DNA of 64,000 nt from Neobacillus cucumis. GTDB taxonomy: Bacteria > Bacillota > Bacilli > Bacillales_B > DSM-18226. The stretch lies in contig NZ_JAMBOH010000011.1 of assembly GCF_023715505.1 (NCBI RefSeq), forward strand, positions 124,001 to 188,000, in the 5' to 3' direction. Positions 34,474 through 42,728 of this stretch are shown here, in pieces. A program made the position numbers and the translations under genes. The notes beneath the pieces were generated by a model, which saw only the letters and a list, made by a program, of their open reading frames with translations, did not search any database and had not been told where the DNA came from. Each line of letters opens with the position of its first letter. Positions within the stretch are counted from its first letter, which is position 1.

Positions 34474-35232
34474 ATGAATCATAAAAATAAAACGGTTGTC
34501 CGTTCGATGGATATTTTAAATTTATTTAAAGACCATGCGGCATTAACCTTTCAAGAAATGATTGATCTGTCAGGGATTCCGAAAACTACCGTTTATCGAA
34601 TGTTAATGTCTTTAGAAGAAATGGAGTTTTTAGAAAAGGGGCCGGATAACAAATATCGCTTAGGGTTGCTCTTTCTTAAGTTCGGTCATCTTGTTTCATC
34701 CAGACTGGATATCCGAAAAATTGCCTATCCGATTATGCAAGATCTGCATGATGATGTAGGGGAAGCGATCAACCTCATCGTCAAGCAAGGAGACGAGGCA
34801 ATCTATATTGAAAAAATTGATACAAACCAAAAGGTTCGATTATATACCGCTATCGGCAGAAGAAGCCCCTTGTATGCGGGTGCTTGTGCCCGTGCAATTT
34901 TATCTTTTTTACCCCAGCAAGAAATTCACACATATTTGGATTCAGCTGAGTTGAAATCTTTTGCAAAGGGAACAATTACGGATAAGGATGAGCTGTTTAG
35001 CGCCATTCGCCAAGCGCAAGAAAATGGGTATACGATTAGTTATTCGGAATTAGAAGATCACACAGCAGCCATTGCGGCACCTATTTTTGACCATAAAGGT
35101 GAAGTCATTGCCGGCATGAGTATTGCGGGGATTGAAGCTAATTATCAAAACGAAAACATCTCTAATTTTGCCGAAAAATTAAAAGCAGCGACAGAAGAAA
35201 TTTCCAAGCGGTTAGGGTATAGTCAGACGTAA
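34474..35232 (+). CDS. kipR: IclR-family regulator of the 5-oxoproline genes (KipR-like)
   Basis: 252 residues. N-terminal winged helix (TFQEMIDLSGIPKTTVYRML, residues about 24-44) and a C-terminal IclR effector domain (about 75-250, with GRRSPLYAGACARAILSF). B. subtilis kipR is an IclR gene of the same size at the end of the ycsF-ycsG-ycsI-kipI-kipA-kipR cluster. AGAGGGAGTAACACT precedes the ATG. Inferred to control the pxp genes; the effector may be 5-oxoproline. Confidence 0.88.
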   Translation: MNHKNKTVVRSMDILNLFKDHAALTFQEMIDLSGIPKTTVYRMLMSLEEMEFLEKGPDNKYRLGLLFLKFGHLVSSRLDIRKIAYPIMQDLHDDVGEAINLIVKQGDEAIYIEKIDTNQKVRLYTAIGRRSPLYAGACARAILSFLPQQEIHTYLDSAELKSFAKGTITDKDELFSAIRQAQENGYTISYSELEDHTAAIAAPIFDHKGEVIAGMSIAGIEANYQNENISNFAEKLKAATEEISKRLGYSQT

Positions 35233-35281
35233 AAAACATCCTCTATATACCTGGGTTTCAGGAGAATAGAGGATGTTTTTT
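35233..35281. terminator. Bidirectional terminator between kipR and the biotin carboxylase gene
   Basis: AAAACATCCTCTAT pairs with ATAGAGGATGTTTT, T runs on both strands. Confidence 0.85.
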
Positions 35282-35299
35282 AGTAGTTTTGTATCCAGT

Positions 35300-36670
35300 T
35301 TACCTTTCCTTGATCTCTAATGTATGGGTCTCAAGGAAATTCGTATTAAATTCGCAGCTGGTAAAAACCTTATTTATTAGCAGCGCTTGATGGAATGGAA
35401 TCGTTGTGGCCACGCCTTTTACCGTAAACTCATCTAAAGCACGAAGCATTTTCTTAATCGCTTCGTTTCTTGTCCGGCCATGGACAATTAATTTTGCGAC
35501 CATCGAATCATAAAACGGCGGGATTTGATAGCCGGCATAGATAGCAGAATCAACCCGGACCCCAAAACCGCCCGGTAAGCGATATTCTTCAATTTTACCT
35601 GGGGAAGGCATGAAGTTTTTAGCGGGATTTTCAGCATTAATTCTGCATTCAATTGCCCAGCCGTTCATGGTTACATCCTCTTGCTTCATCTTCACCGGTT
35701 CACCTGATGCAATTCGAATCTGTTCTTGAATCAAATCGACACCTGTGACCATCTCTGTGACCGGATGTTCTACCTGAATCCGGGTATTCATTTCCATAAA
35801 ATAGAAGCGATCTTCCTTATAATCATAAATAAATTCAACCGTTCCCGCCCCGACATAATCAACCGCTTTTGCTGCTTTAACAGCCGCCTCTCCCATCATT
35901 TCCCGGGTTTTCGCTAAAAGAGCCGGCGACGGGGTTTCTTCTACCAGTTTTTGCATGCGCCGCTGAATCGTACAATCCCGTTCACCTAAATGGATGACAT
36001 TTCCGTAGGTATCTGCGAGGACCTGAATTTCAATATGACGAAAATCTTCAATAAATTTCTCTAGATACACTTCCGGATTCCCAAATGCGGTTTTCGCTTC
36101 CTGCTGGGTCATTTCAATTCCTTTTATTAATTCCTCTTCTTTATATGCGACACGGATTCCTTTTCCGCCCCCGCCCGCAGTTGCTTTTATAATAACCGGA
36201 AAGCCTATTTTTCTAGCAATCTCTAAACCTTCCGCGGTATCTTTTATCGTCCCATTTGAACCAGGTACAATCGGGACACCTGCTTTTTTCATTGTGTCTC
36301 TCGCGACATCTTTGATGCCCATTTTTCGAATCGATTCTGGAGAGGGTCCGATAAATTCAATGTCGCACTTACGGCAAAACTCGGCGAAATCCGCATTTTC
36401 CGCAAGGAATCCGTATCCGGGATGGATTCCATCCACCTTTGTTAAGGTGGCGATACCGAGAATTTGCTCCATATTTAGGTAACTTTCTTTTGAAGGGGCC
36501 CTGCCAATACAATACGCTTCATCTGCAAGCTTCACATGGAGTGCTTCACGATCCGCTTCTGAAAAAACAGCAACGGTTTGGATGTCCATTTCTTTGCAAG
36601 CACGAATAATCCGGACCGCGATTTCCCCGCGATTGGCAATGAGGACTTTTTTCAACAAATCACTCACCAA
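35300..36670 (-). CDS. Biotin carboxylase (AccC-like) of the pxp cluster
   Basis: About 450 residues. Full biotin carboxylase: [19 protein letters not shown] at the N-terminus, ATP-grasp glycine loop [12 protein letters not shown] (about 165), catalytic region [16 protein letters not shown], and [17 protein letters not shown]. It carboxylates biotin on BCCP with ATP and bicarbonate. The start is unclear: TTG 36670, GTG 36667 and TTG 36655 are possible and all overlap or abut the BCCP gene, so translation is coupled. It sits in one operon with PxpB, PxpC and BCCP, not with carboxyltransferase accAD, so a fatty-acid role is unlikely; likely a duplicated accC paralogue. Confidence 0.9.
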   Translation of the reverse strand: MVSDLLKKVLIANRGEIAVRIIRACKEMDIQTVAVFSEADREALHVKLADEAYCIGRAPSKESYLNMEQILGIATLTKVDGIHPGYGFLAENADFAEFCRKCDIEFIGPSPESIRKMGIKDVARDTMKKAGVPIVPGSNGTIKDTAEGLEIARKIGFPVIIKATAGGGGKGIRVAYKEEELIKGIEMTQQEAKTAFGNPEVYLEKFIEDFRHIEIQVLADTYGNVIHLGERDCTIQRRMQKLVEETPSPALLAKTREMMGEAAVKAAKAVDYVGAGTVEFIYDYKEDRFYFMEMNTRIQVEHPVTEMVTGVDLIQEQIRIASGEPVKMKQEDVTMNGWAIECRINAENPAKNFMPSPGKIEEYRLPGGFGVRVDSAIYAGYQIPPFYDSMVAKLIVHGRTRNEAIKKMLRALDEFTVKGVATTIPFHQALLINKVFTSCEFNTNFLETHTLEIKER

Positions 36671-37109
36671 CCTTCACTAAAAACAACGGCTGTCCAAATT
36701 CAATGATTTGTCCATCTTCTACTAAAATTTCGGTGATTTCCCCCTCTACATCTGAAACCACTTCATTAAATAATTTCATAGCCTCCAACACACAAACCGT
36801 TTGATTTTTTTCAATCACCGATCCCACTTGGACAAAAGGTTCTGCCTCCGGATTGGAACAGGAATAAAATGCGCCGATCATTGGAGATTTGATTTGGTAA
36901 AAACCATCCTCTTTTTTTGCAGCAGGTTTTTCTGTTTCCTTGGTCCCGAATTCTGCGGTTTGTGAAAGCTGTTCTTTAAAATCAATCTTCACATTTGCAG
37001 CATCGTGCTTTTGAAAGTATAATTTGATATCCTGATTTTCTACCTTTAAAACATCTAAAGAAGAGTGATCGAGTATTTCGATTAGTTCCTTCAGTTCATT
37101 CCATTTCAT
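36660..37109 (-). CDS. Biotin carboxyl carrier protein (AccB-like) of the pxp cluster
   Basis: 149 residues. N-terminal helical part ([20 protein letters not shown]) as in AccB, a linker, then a biotinyl domain (about 70-148) with the biotin-accepting Lys112 in [10 protein letters not shown]. It carries CO2 on biotin between the adjacent carboxylase and a carboxyltransferase. Separated from pxpC by 12 nt and overlapping the carboxylase gene. GAGAGGAAAAAATC precedes the ATG. Confidence 0.9.
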   Translation of the reverse strand: MKWNELKELIEILDHSSLDVLKVENQDIKLYFQKHDAANVKIDFKEQLSQTAEFGTKETEKPAAKKEDGFYQIKSPMIGAFYSCSNPEAEPFVQVGSVIEKNQTVCVLEAMKLFNEVVSDVEGEITEILVEDGQIIEFGQPLFLVKVGE

Positions 37110-37121
37110 GATTTTTTCCTC

Positions 37122-38117
37122 TCATCCATACAGTATTTTAAAGCGGATCCCCACTTTTATTTCATCGATGATTTTTTCCTTCGCCAATAGTTCTTTTTCC
37201 GCTTCTTCATGGGAAATTTCTTTAAAATGAATCACTGCGTTCGGTTGCAGTTGACCCATGCTTGATAAATCAGCAGAAATAATCTGCCCTATTTTTGGAT
37301 AGCCTCCAGTTGTTTGCCGATCCACCATTAAGACAATTGGGTTTCCGTTTGGCGGGACTTGAATCGTTCCAAAGGTTACCCCTTCAGACAATAATTCAAA
37401 TTTCCTTTCTAATGAAAGTTGGGGTCCTTCGATTCGATAACCCATCCGATCGGCTTGGGTCGTTAACCTAAACGATTTCTGAAACAGGCCCCTTTTACTA
37501 TTTTCATCAAAACGGTCAAACTCGGAGCCCCTGATGACTCGCATGGTCTGGGCTTGCTGCAGATTGACTAGCTTTGTAAAATTGACGGACCAGGTTGGAT
37601 CGCATTCCACTTTTTCCAATTTTGCGAATATGGATTGACTAAGTTCATTCATCTCAGCGAACTCGATGACATCCTCTTTTTTCAAAGCTCTGCCCTTAAA
37701 TCCGCCAATACCTGCCCGAAGATAAGTGCTTTTGCTTCCCATTATTTCAGGAACGTCAATACCACCGGCAAAGGCGACATAGGCGCGACACCCATTGATG
37801 GCTGATTTTAATTGTAAAATAGACCCTTTTCTCACCAAAATCGGCCGCCATGTTGCTGCTTTTTTATCGTCGATAACAGCCTGTAAATCTCCGCCGGTAA
37901 TCGCTATGACCCGATCCGCCTCAAATAAAAGCGCGGTACCGAATAAGGTGATTTCCAGTGCCCCTTCATTTTCTTTATTCCCAACCAGCAGATTTGCAGC
38001 TCTTAGCGAATATGAATCCATCGCTCCGCCAACAATAACACCATATTTTTGTGAACCATATCTTCCTAAGTCTTGAATCGTGGTTAACAGTCCCGGATGA
38101 AATACTTTTACAGTCAT
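37122..38117 (-). CDS. pxpC: 5-oxoprolinase subunit PxpC (KipA)
   Basis: 331 residues. KipA/AHS2 signatures: HPGLLTTIQDLGRYGSQKYGV at the N-terminus (residues 6-26) and a C-terminal RQTTGGYPKIGQII (about 267-280). Known: PxpC works with PxpB and PxpA as an ATP-dependent 5-oxoprolinase; the same domain forms part of the carboxyltransferase of urea carboxylase. Start overlaps the pxpB stop by 4 nt. Followed at 12 nt by the BCCP gene. Confidence 0.93.
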   Translation of the reverse strand: MTVKVFHPGLLTTIQDLGRYGSQKYGVIVGGAMDSYSLRAANLLVGNKENEGALEITLFGTALLFEADRVIAITGGDLQAVIDDKKAATWRPILVRKGSILQLKSAINGCRAYVAFAGGIDVPEIMGSKSTYLRAGIGGFKGRALKKEDVIEFAEMNELSQSIFAKLEKVECDPTWSVNFTKLVNLQQAQTMRVIRGSEFDRFDENSKRGLFQKSFRLTTQADRMGYRIEGPQLSLERKFELLSEGVTFGTIQVPPNGNPIVLMVDRQTTGGYPKIGQIISADLSSMGQLQPNAVIHFKEISHEEAEKELLAKEKIIDEIKVGIRFKILYG

Positions 38118-38848
38118 CGGCTCCCCTCCTTAAATGTGTTAAATTCCTCAGGAGAAATTGGGAAAAATTTTATTCTATCTCCCGCTTTTAGTAATGTAGG
38201 AGGATTCAAATCAGGACGAAATAATTCGAGCGGCGTGCGGCCAATAATTTGCCAGCCACCAGGTGTTTCCAGTGAATAAATGCCCGTTTGCTTTCCGGCA
38301 ATTCCGACTGAACCGGGTACAATCGCGGTCCTTGGGCTTTCTCTGCGGGGAGTTGCAATTCGCTCGTCCATTCCCCCCATAAATGGAAACCCTGGAGCAA
38401 AACCAATCATATACACCAAACATTCGCTTTCGGTATGGATTTGGATCACCTCTTCCGCGGATATCTTGTGAAAAGACGCTACATACTCTAAATCAGGTCC
38501 ATATTCTCCACCATAAAGGACAGGAATTTCCACCAATCTTCCCTCAAAAACCTGCTGATCATCCATTTGCTGTAGTAATGCATTGAGCTTTGCACTCACT
38601 TTTTGAAATGGAGTCATTGGTTGGGAATTTACGATGGAATGATGCACTACTACTGGGTTGTAATAGATGGTTATATTCGTAAAAGCGGGTACGGACTCCA
38701 CAAACCCCTCAAATTGGTGATGATTTAATAATGCTGAGAACGCTTGAATCTTTCGGTGAATGGCCGGACTGATTTCGTCACCAAGGTGTACAATCAGGGC
38801 CGAATCACCTAAAGGTTTGATGACGGTTTTATTTATAAGAGAACACAT
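38114..38848 (-). CDS. pxpB: 5-oxoprolinase subunit PxpB (KipI)
   Basis: About 244 residues, close to B. subtilis KipI. AHS1 fold with PLGDSALIVHLGDEIS at the N-terminus, IPVLYGGEYGPDLEYVA (about 104) and YMIGFAPGFPFMGGM (about 140), ending in the QIIGRTPLELF loop. ATG 38848 follows CGGAGGTTTTTAC; a longer frame to 38875 lacks a ribosome site. Partner of PxpC in ATP-dependent ring opening; also known from B. subtilis as an inhibitor of KinA. First gene of the minus operon pxpB-pxpC-BCCP-biotin carboxylase. Confidence 0.93.
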   Translation of the reverse strand: MCSLINKTVIKPLGDSALIVHLGDEISPAIHRKIQAFSALLNHHQFEGFVESVPAFTNITIYYNPVVVHHSIVNSQPMTPFQKVSAKLNALLQQMDDQQVFEGRLVEIPVLYGGEYGPDLEYVASFHKISAEEVIQIHTESECLVYMIGFAPGFPFMGGMDERIATPRRESPRTAIVPGSVGIAGKQTGIYSLETPGGWQIIGRTPLELFRPDLNPPTLLKAGDRIKFFPISPEEFNTFKEGSR

Positions 38849-39149
38849 GTAAAAACCTCCGACTAGTTTCGTCATTCGGAACTTATGTTTTAAAAAATGG
38901 ATATACGATCATTATAATATTCAGAATTAAAAAAACAAGCTGTTTAGTGCATAAAAATTAATTCTATTTATATTTTTAGAAAATTCCCGAATTACTGTCT
39001 ACTCAGATTTTTCATTTTATGATAGAATGAATTTAAATTTTAAAACTTCAATTCCTTATTTCAGAACTAAACTCTAATTTTTAAATGACAACGCTTTATA
39101 AAAAGTGGAGTGTTGACGGTTCCATCAAAAAATAAAAGGAGGATAAAAT

Positions 39150-39911
39150 GTGTTTAAGGTAGATTTGAATTGCGATATTGGAGAAAGTTTTGGCAGATAT
39201 CGCTTAGCCGAGCAGAAAGAAATTTTAAAATATGTAACATCGGCAAATATTGCCTGCGGTTTTCACGCCGGAGACCCAAGTGTCATGAGAGAAACGGTCA
39301 AACTGGCGATTGAAAATCAAGTAAAAATCGGCGCGCATCCCGGACTCCCTGATTTAAATGGCTTTGGCCGCCGGGAAATGAAGATCTCACCGCAAGAAGC
39401 CTATGACATGGTTGTCTATCAAATTGGCGCTCTTCAAGGATTTTTAACCGTGTTTAATGAGAAAATGCAGCATGTAAAACCGCACGGAGCATTATACAAT
39501 ATGGCGGCAAAAGATGCGAAGCTGGCAGAAGCCATTGCCCAAGCAGTCTATGATGTTTCACCTGAATTGGTTTTATTCGGACTTGCCGGCAGTGAATTAG
39601 TATTAGCTGGTCAGAAAGTTGGTCTTAATACAGCACATGAAGTGTTTGCTGACCGAACTTATCAATCAGATGGTACATTAACCTCCAGGTCACAGCCTTA
39701 TGCATTAATAACGGATAAGGAACAATCAGTGGCACAGGTCATAAAAATGGTGACAGAAGGAAAAGTTACGTCACAGCAGAACACCGAAGTTTCATTGAAA
39801 GCAGATACGGTTTGTATCCACGGAGATGGCGAACTCGCCCTTGCTTTTGCAAAATATATTAAAGAAACCATAGAACAAAACCAGATCCTCGTATCACCCA
39901 TCAACACCTAG
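39150..39911 (+). CDS. pxpA: 5-oxoprolinase subunit PxpA (LamB/YcsF family)
   Basis: 253 residues. [11 protein letters not shown] at the N-terminus, [12 protein letters not shown] (about 33), [17 protein letters not shown] (about 62-78) and VKPHGALYN (about 111) are the family hallmarks. Starts at GTG 39150, 4 nt after AAAAGGAGGATAAA. Hydrolyses the activated lactam to glutamate with PxpB and PxpC. Divergent from pxpB across a 300-bp region that must hold both promoters; a TAGAAT-like -10 is at about 39023 but I cannot fix the rest. Confidence 0.94.
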   Translation: MFKVDLNCDIGESFGRYRLAEQKEILKYVTSANIACGFHAGDPSVMRETVKLAIENQVKIGAHPGLPDLNGFGRREMKISPQEAYDMVVYQIGALQGFLTVFNEKMQHVKPHGALYNMAAKDAKLAEAIAQAVYDVSPELVLFGLAGSELVLAGQKVGLNTAHEVFADRTYQSDGTLTSRSQPYALITDKEQSVAQVIKMVTEGKVTSQQNTEVSLKADTVCIHGDGELALAFAKYIKETIEQNQILVSPINT

Positions 39912-39927
39912 AATGGGAGGCAATTAA

Positions 39928-41172
39928 ATGATCACGAAAAAAGTAGAAGTAGAAGAAAATGTAGCAGCAGAAAAAGCAAAGAAGAAAAAGAAGGTCAGCA
40001 ATAGTGTTTTACTGGGAGCCGCTTTTTTAATGGCTACATCCGCAATTGGCCCCGGTTTTTTAACACAAACAACAGTTTTTACTCAACAATTAGCTGCAAG
40101 TTTTGCCTTTGTCATCTTAATTTCATTACTTCTTGATGCTTTTGCTCAAATCAATATTTGGCGTATCATTGTGGTTTCTGGATTGCGTGGCCAAGAGATC
40201 GCCAATAAGGTTTTACCCGGATTAGGTATTTTTTTAGCTGTAATTATTGTAGTTGGTGGTCTTGCTTTTAATATTGGAAATGTCGCAGGAGCAGGTCTTG
40301 GATTAAATGCGATGCTTGGTCTGGATCCAAAAACCGGCGCCATCATTAGTGCCGCATTTGCTATTTTTATTTTCCTTGTAAAAGAAGCAGGCAAAGCAAT
40401 GGACAAGGTAGCCCAAGTTGCCGGTGGCGTCATGATCCTCTTAATGATTTATGTTGCTTTTATCACCTCTCCTCCTGTTGGGGAAGCTATAGTCAATACG
40501 GTTGCACCAGAAAAAATCAGCATTTTTGCCATCGTAACGCTTGTAGGCGGAACCGTCGGCGGATACATTACCTTTGCCGGCGGACATCGTTTGTTAGATG
40601 CTGGAATCAAAGGGGTTGAATCCTTACCGGAAGTGACAAAAAGTTCTGTAACCGGAATTGTTGTAACAGGGTTGATGCGTGTTGCCTTATTCTTAGCCGT
40701 ACTTGGAGTTGTATCAAAGGGACTTCAAATTGATGCAGCAAATCCTCCCGCTTCTGTATTCCAGCTTGCCGCAGGTAATATAGGTTATCGCATGTTTGGC
40801 ATTATCATGTGGGCCGCAGCAATTACTTCCGTTGTCGGAGCTGCCTACACTTCGGTCTCATTTATTCGTTCTTTCAGCCCGGTGATTGAGAAATATCACA
40901 ATTGGATTATTATCTTATTTATCTTAGTTTCCACCTTAACGTTTTCATTGGTAGGCAAACCGGTTAAAATTTTACTTCTTGTCGGTGCCCTCAATGCGCT
41001 TATTTTGCCAATTGCATTAGGAACCTTATTAATTGGGGTTTATAAGAAAAATGTGGTTGGGGATTATAAACATCCACTATGGCTTACCATTACAGGCGGA
41101 TTAGTAGTAATCGTCATGGGATATTTAGGAATCGATACATTAATTGAACAAATTCCATTGCTTTTTAAATAG
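39928..41172 (+). CDS. ycsG: Nramp-fold transporter (YcsG-like), probable organic substrate
   Basis: 414 residues, about 11 membrane helices after a charged N-terminal tail (EKAKKKKKV). It is Nramp-related, but helix 1 reads AIGPGFLTQT where metal transporters have DPGN, and helix 6 reads TFAGGHRLL where they have MPH. The metal ligands are thus absent. It lies 16 nt after pxpA and before ycsI, an order conserved with B. subtilis ycsF-ycsG-ycsI. Inferred: uptake of 5-oxoproline or a similar compound. TGGGAGGC precedes the ATG. Confidence 0.88.
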   Translation: MITKKVEVEENVAAEKAKKKKKVSNSVLLGAAFLMATSAIGPGFLTQTTVFTQQLAASFAFVILISLLLDAFAQINIWRIIVVSGLRGQEIANKVLPGLGIFLAVIIVVGGLAFNIGNVAGAGLGLNAMLGLDPKTGAIISAAFAIFIFLVKEAGKAMDKVAQVAGGVMILLMIYVAFITSPPVGEAIVNTVAPEKISIFAIVTLVGGTVGGYITFAGGHRLLDAGIKGVESLPEVTKSSVTGIVVTGLMRVALFLAVLGVVSKGLQIDAANPPASVFQLAAGNIGYRMFGIIMWAAAITSVVGAAYTSVSFIRSFSPVIEKYHNWIIILFILVSTLTFSLVGKPVKILLLVGALNALILPIALGTLLIGVYKKNVVGDYKHPLWLTITGGLVVIVMGYLGIDTLIEQIPLLFK

Positions 41173-41195
41173 ATTTTTAAAGGAAGGGATATAAA

Positions 41196-41987
41196 ATGAT
41201 CAGCTATGAAAATATGGCTCCCGCTGAAATCAGAGAACTGATTCGCAAACAAACGATCACAGGGCCGACTGCGGGGATGTCAAAAGGGTTCACACAAGCG
41301 AATTTAGTAATTTTAAAGAAAGAATATGCTTTTGATTTTCTGTTGTTCTGCCAGCGAAATCCAAAGCCATGTCCACTGCTGGATGTAACGGAACCTGGGT
41401 CTTTTATTCCTGGTAAAATTGCTCGGACTGCCGATATTCGAAAGGATATTCCGAAATATCGGATTTACAGAGATGGTGTTTTTACCGAAGAAGTAACCGA
41501 TATTTCGGAGTATTGGGAAGACGATATGGTTGGCTTTTTACTCGGCTGCAGTTTTACCTTTGAGACACCACTATTAGAAAGTGGAATTCCGGTTCGTCAT
41601 ATTGAAGAGAATTGTAATGTTCCGATGTATAAGACGAATATTCCATGTGAAGGAGCGGGTGTATTTGAAGGGCCGACCGTTGTCAGCATGCGGCCAATGA
41701 AACCGGAGGATGCGATTCGTGCGGTTCAAATTACTTCACGTTTTCCAGCTGTACATGGGGCTCCGATTCATATTGGTGGTCCAAGCCAAATTGGCATCGC
41801 TGATCTTTCAAAGCCTGACTTTGGCGATCCTGTACCCATTAAAGCTGGTGAAATTCCGGTGTTCTGGGCTTGCGGCGTTACACCACAAGCGGTTGCAATG
41901 AATAGTAAACCATCCATCATGATTACCCATGCACCTGGACATATGTTTATCAGCGATGTTCGGGATGAGAAGTTTAGTGTTTTATAA
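41196..41987 (+). CDS. ycsI: DUF1445 putative hydro-lyase (YcsI)
   Basis: 263 residues of the DUF1445/YcsI family: GPTAGMSKGFTQANLVIL (about 23), the PKPCPLLDV stretch (about 58), and the C-terminal WACGVTPQAVAMNSKP with TH.PGHM at about 245-251. Related proteins include mammalian D-glutamate cyclase, which makes 5-oxo-D-proline. Inferred: handles a D-glutamate/5-oxoproline intermediate. AAAGGAAGGGATATAAA precedes the ATG, last gene of the plus-strand pxp unit. Confidence 0.9.
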   Translation: MISYENMAPAEIRELIRKQTITGPTAGMSKGFTQANLVILKKEYAFDFLLFCQRNPKPCPLLDVTEPGSFIPGKIARTADIRKDIPKYRIYRDGVFTEEVTDISEYWEDDMVGFLLGCSFTFETPLLESGIPVRHIEENCNVPMYKTNIPCEGAGVFEGPTVVSMRPMKPEDAIRAVQITSRFPAVHGAPIHIGGPSQIGIADLSKPDFGDPVPIKAGEIPVFWACGVTPQAVAMNSKPSIMITHAPGHMFISDVRDEKFSVL

Positions 41988-42030
41988 TAAATTTTAGGCT
42001 GTTCCTTTTCCTTATTTCTGAAGAAAAACC

Positions 42031-42046
42031 GCAGCCTTAAGGCTGC
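42031..42046. repeat. 16-bp perfect palindrome after ycsI
   Basis: GCAGCCTTAAGGCTGC, 44 bp after the ycsI stop. No T tract, so not a classic terminator. Confidence 0.6.
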
Positions 42047-42160
42047 ATGACTGATAAAAACGGAAGGGGGATGTAAACATATCAATAAAATTGTTGTTAT
42101 ATTTCTCATGATAAATAAGAACTAACGTTCCTACAATAATTAAAAAGGGGGACACTTTTA

Positions 42161-42244
42161 ATGAAAAAAGATCGTGGAATGAAGAAATGGAAAGCTTTCC
42201 TTGCCATCGGCGATATTGCTGAAGTACGAGGGGGGGAACTTTAA
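42161..42244 (+). CDS. Possible 27-residue peptide
   Basis: ATG 42161 with AAAAAGGGGG 9 nt upstream opens 27 codons (MKKDRGMKKWKAFLAIGDIA, then EVRGGEL). Basic N-terminus, one hydrophobic patch. The ribosome site is good, but no known family; it could be the 5' end of a lost gene. Confidence 0.35.
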   Translation: MKKDRGMKKWKAFLAIGDIAEVRGGEL

Positions 42245-42728
42245 GAAAAGGAATATTCACTAAAAAGAGGCAAGAATTTTGTTCAAAACATAACAAAGCG
42301 GGATAACTAAGCGTTATCCCTTATTCTTTGACCTTTAATAAGCGTAGACTCCAAATAACTATTCGGACTAGCACAGGAGATTACTTGCCTGTCTTGTCCC
42401 AATAAGCCTAACCTCAAACCTACATTTTCCCTCCATCTTCTTCCAAGTCTATTTGATTTTTAACAAGAATGATAAAATATATAACAAAGTTGGTTGTACA
42501 TAAATTAGTTTTTGGTATAATTCGATTTCGAAAGCCTTTTTACCTTTTTCCACCAAAAAACATATTTTCTTAGCTTTAGATATTAGGAACATCAACGTTT
42601 AAAAGGATGTGCTGTTTGAAAAATGAATGCCCTTCCATTCTGAATTCAGGATTGCTTCAGAAGTTACGGATAGTAAACAAGAACATTAGAACCATTACAG
42701 TTTATATTTGTTAGGGGGTAGTCTGCTT
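42245..42728. other. Intergenic region upstream of the sensor kinase
   Basis: Contains a hairpin GGGATAAC/GTTATCCC (42299-42320, possible weak terminator) and, further down, the promoter listed at 42494. No other frame with a ribosome site was seen. Confidence 0.5.
42494..42521 (+). promoter_or_regulatory. Putative SigA promoter for the two-component operon
   Basis: TTGTAC (42494-42499), 16-nt spacer, TATAAT (42516-42521), about 205 bp before the kinase start. Confidence 0.5.
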
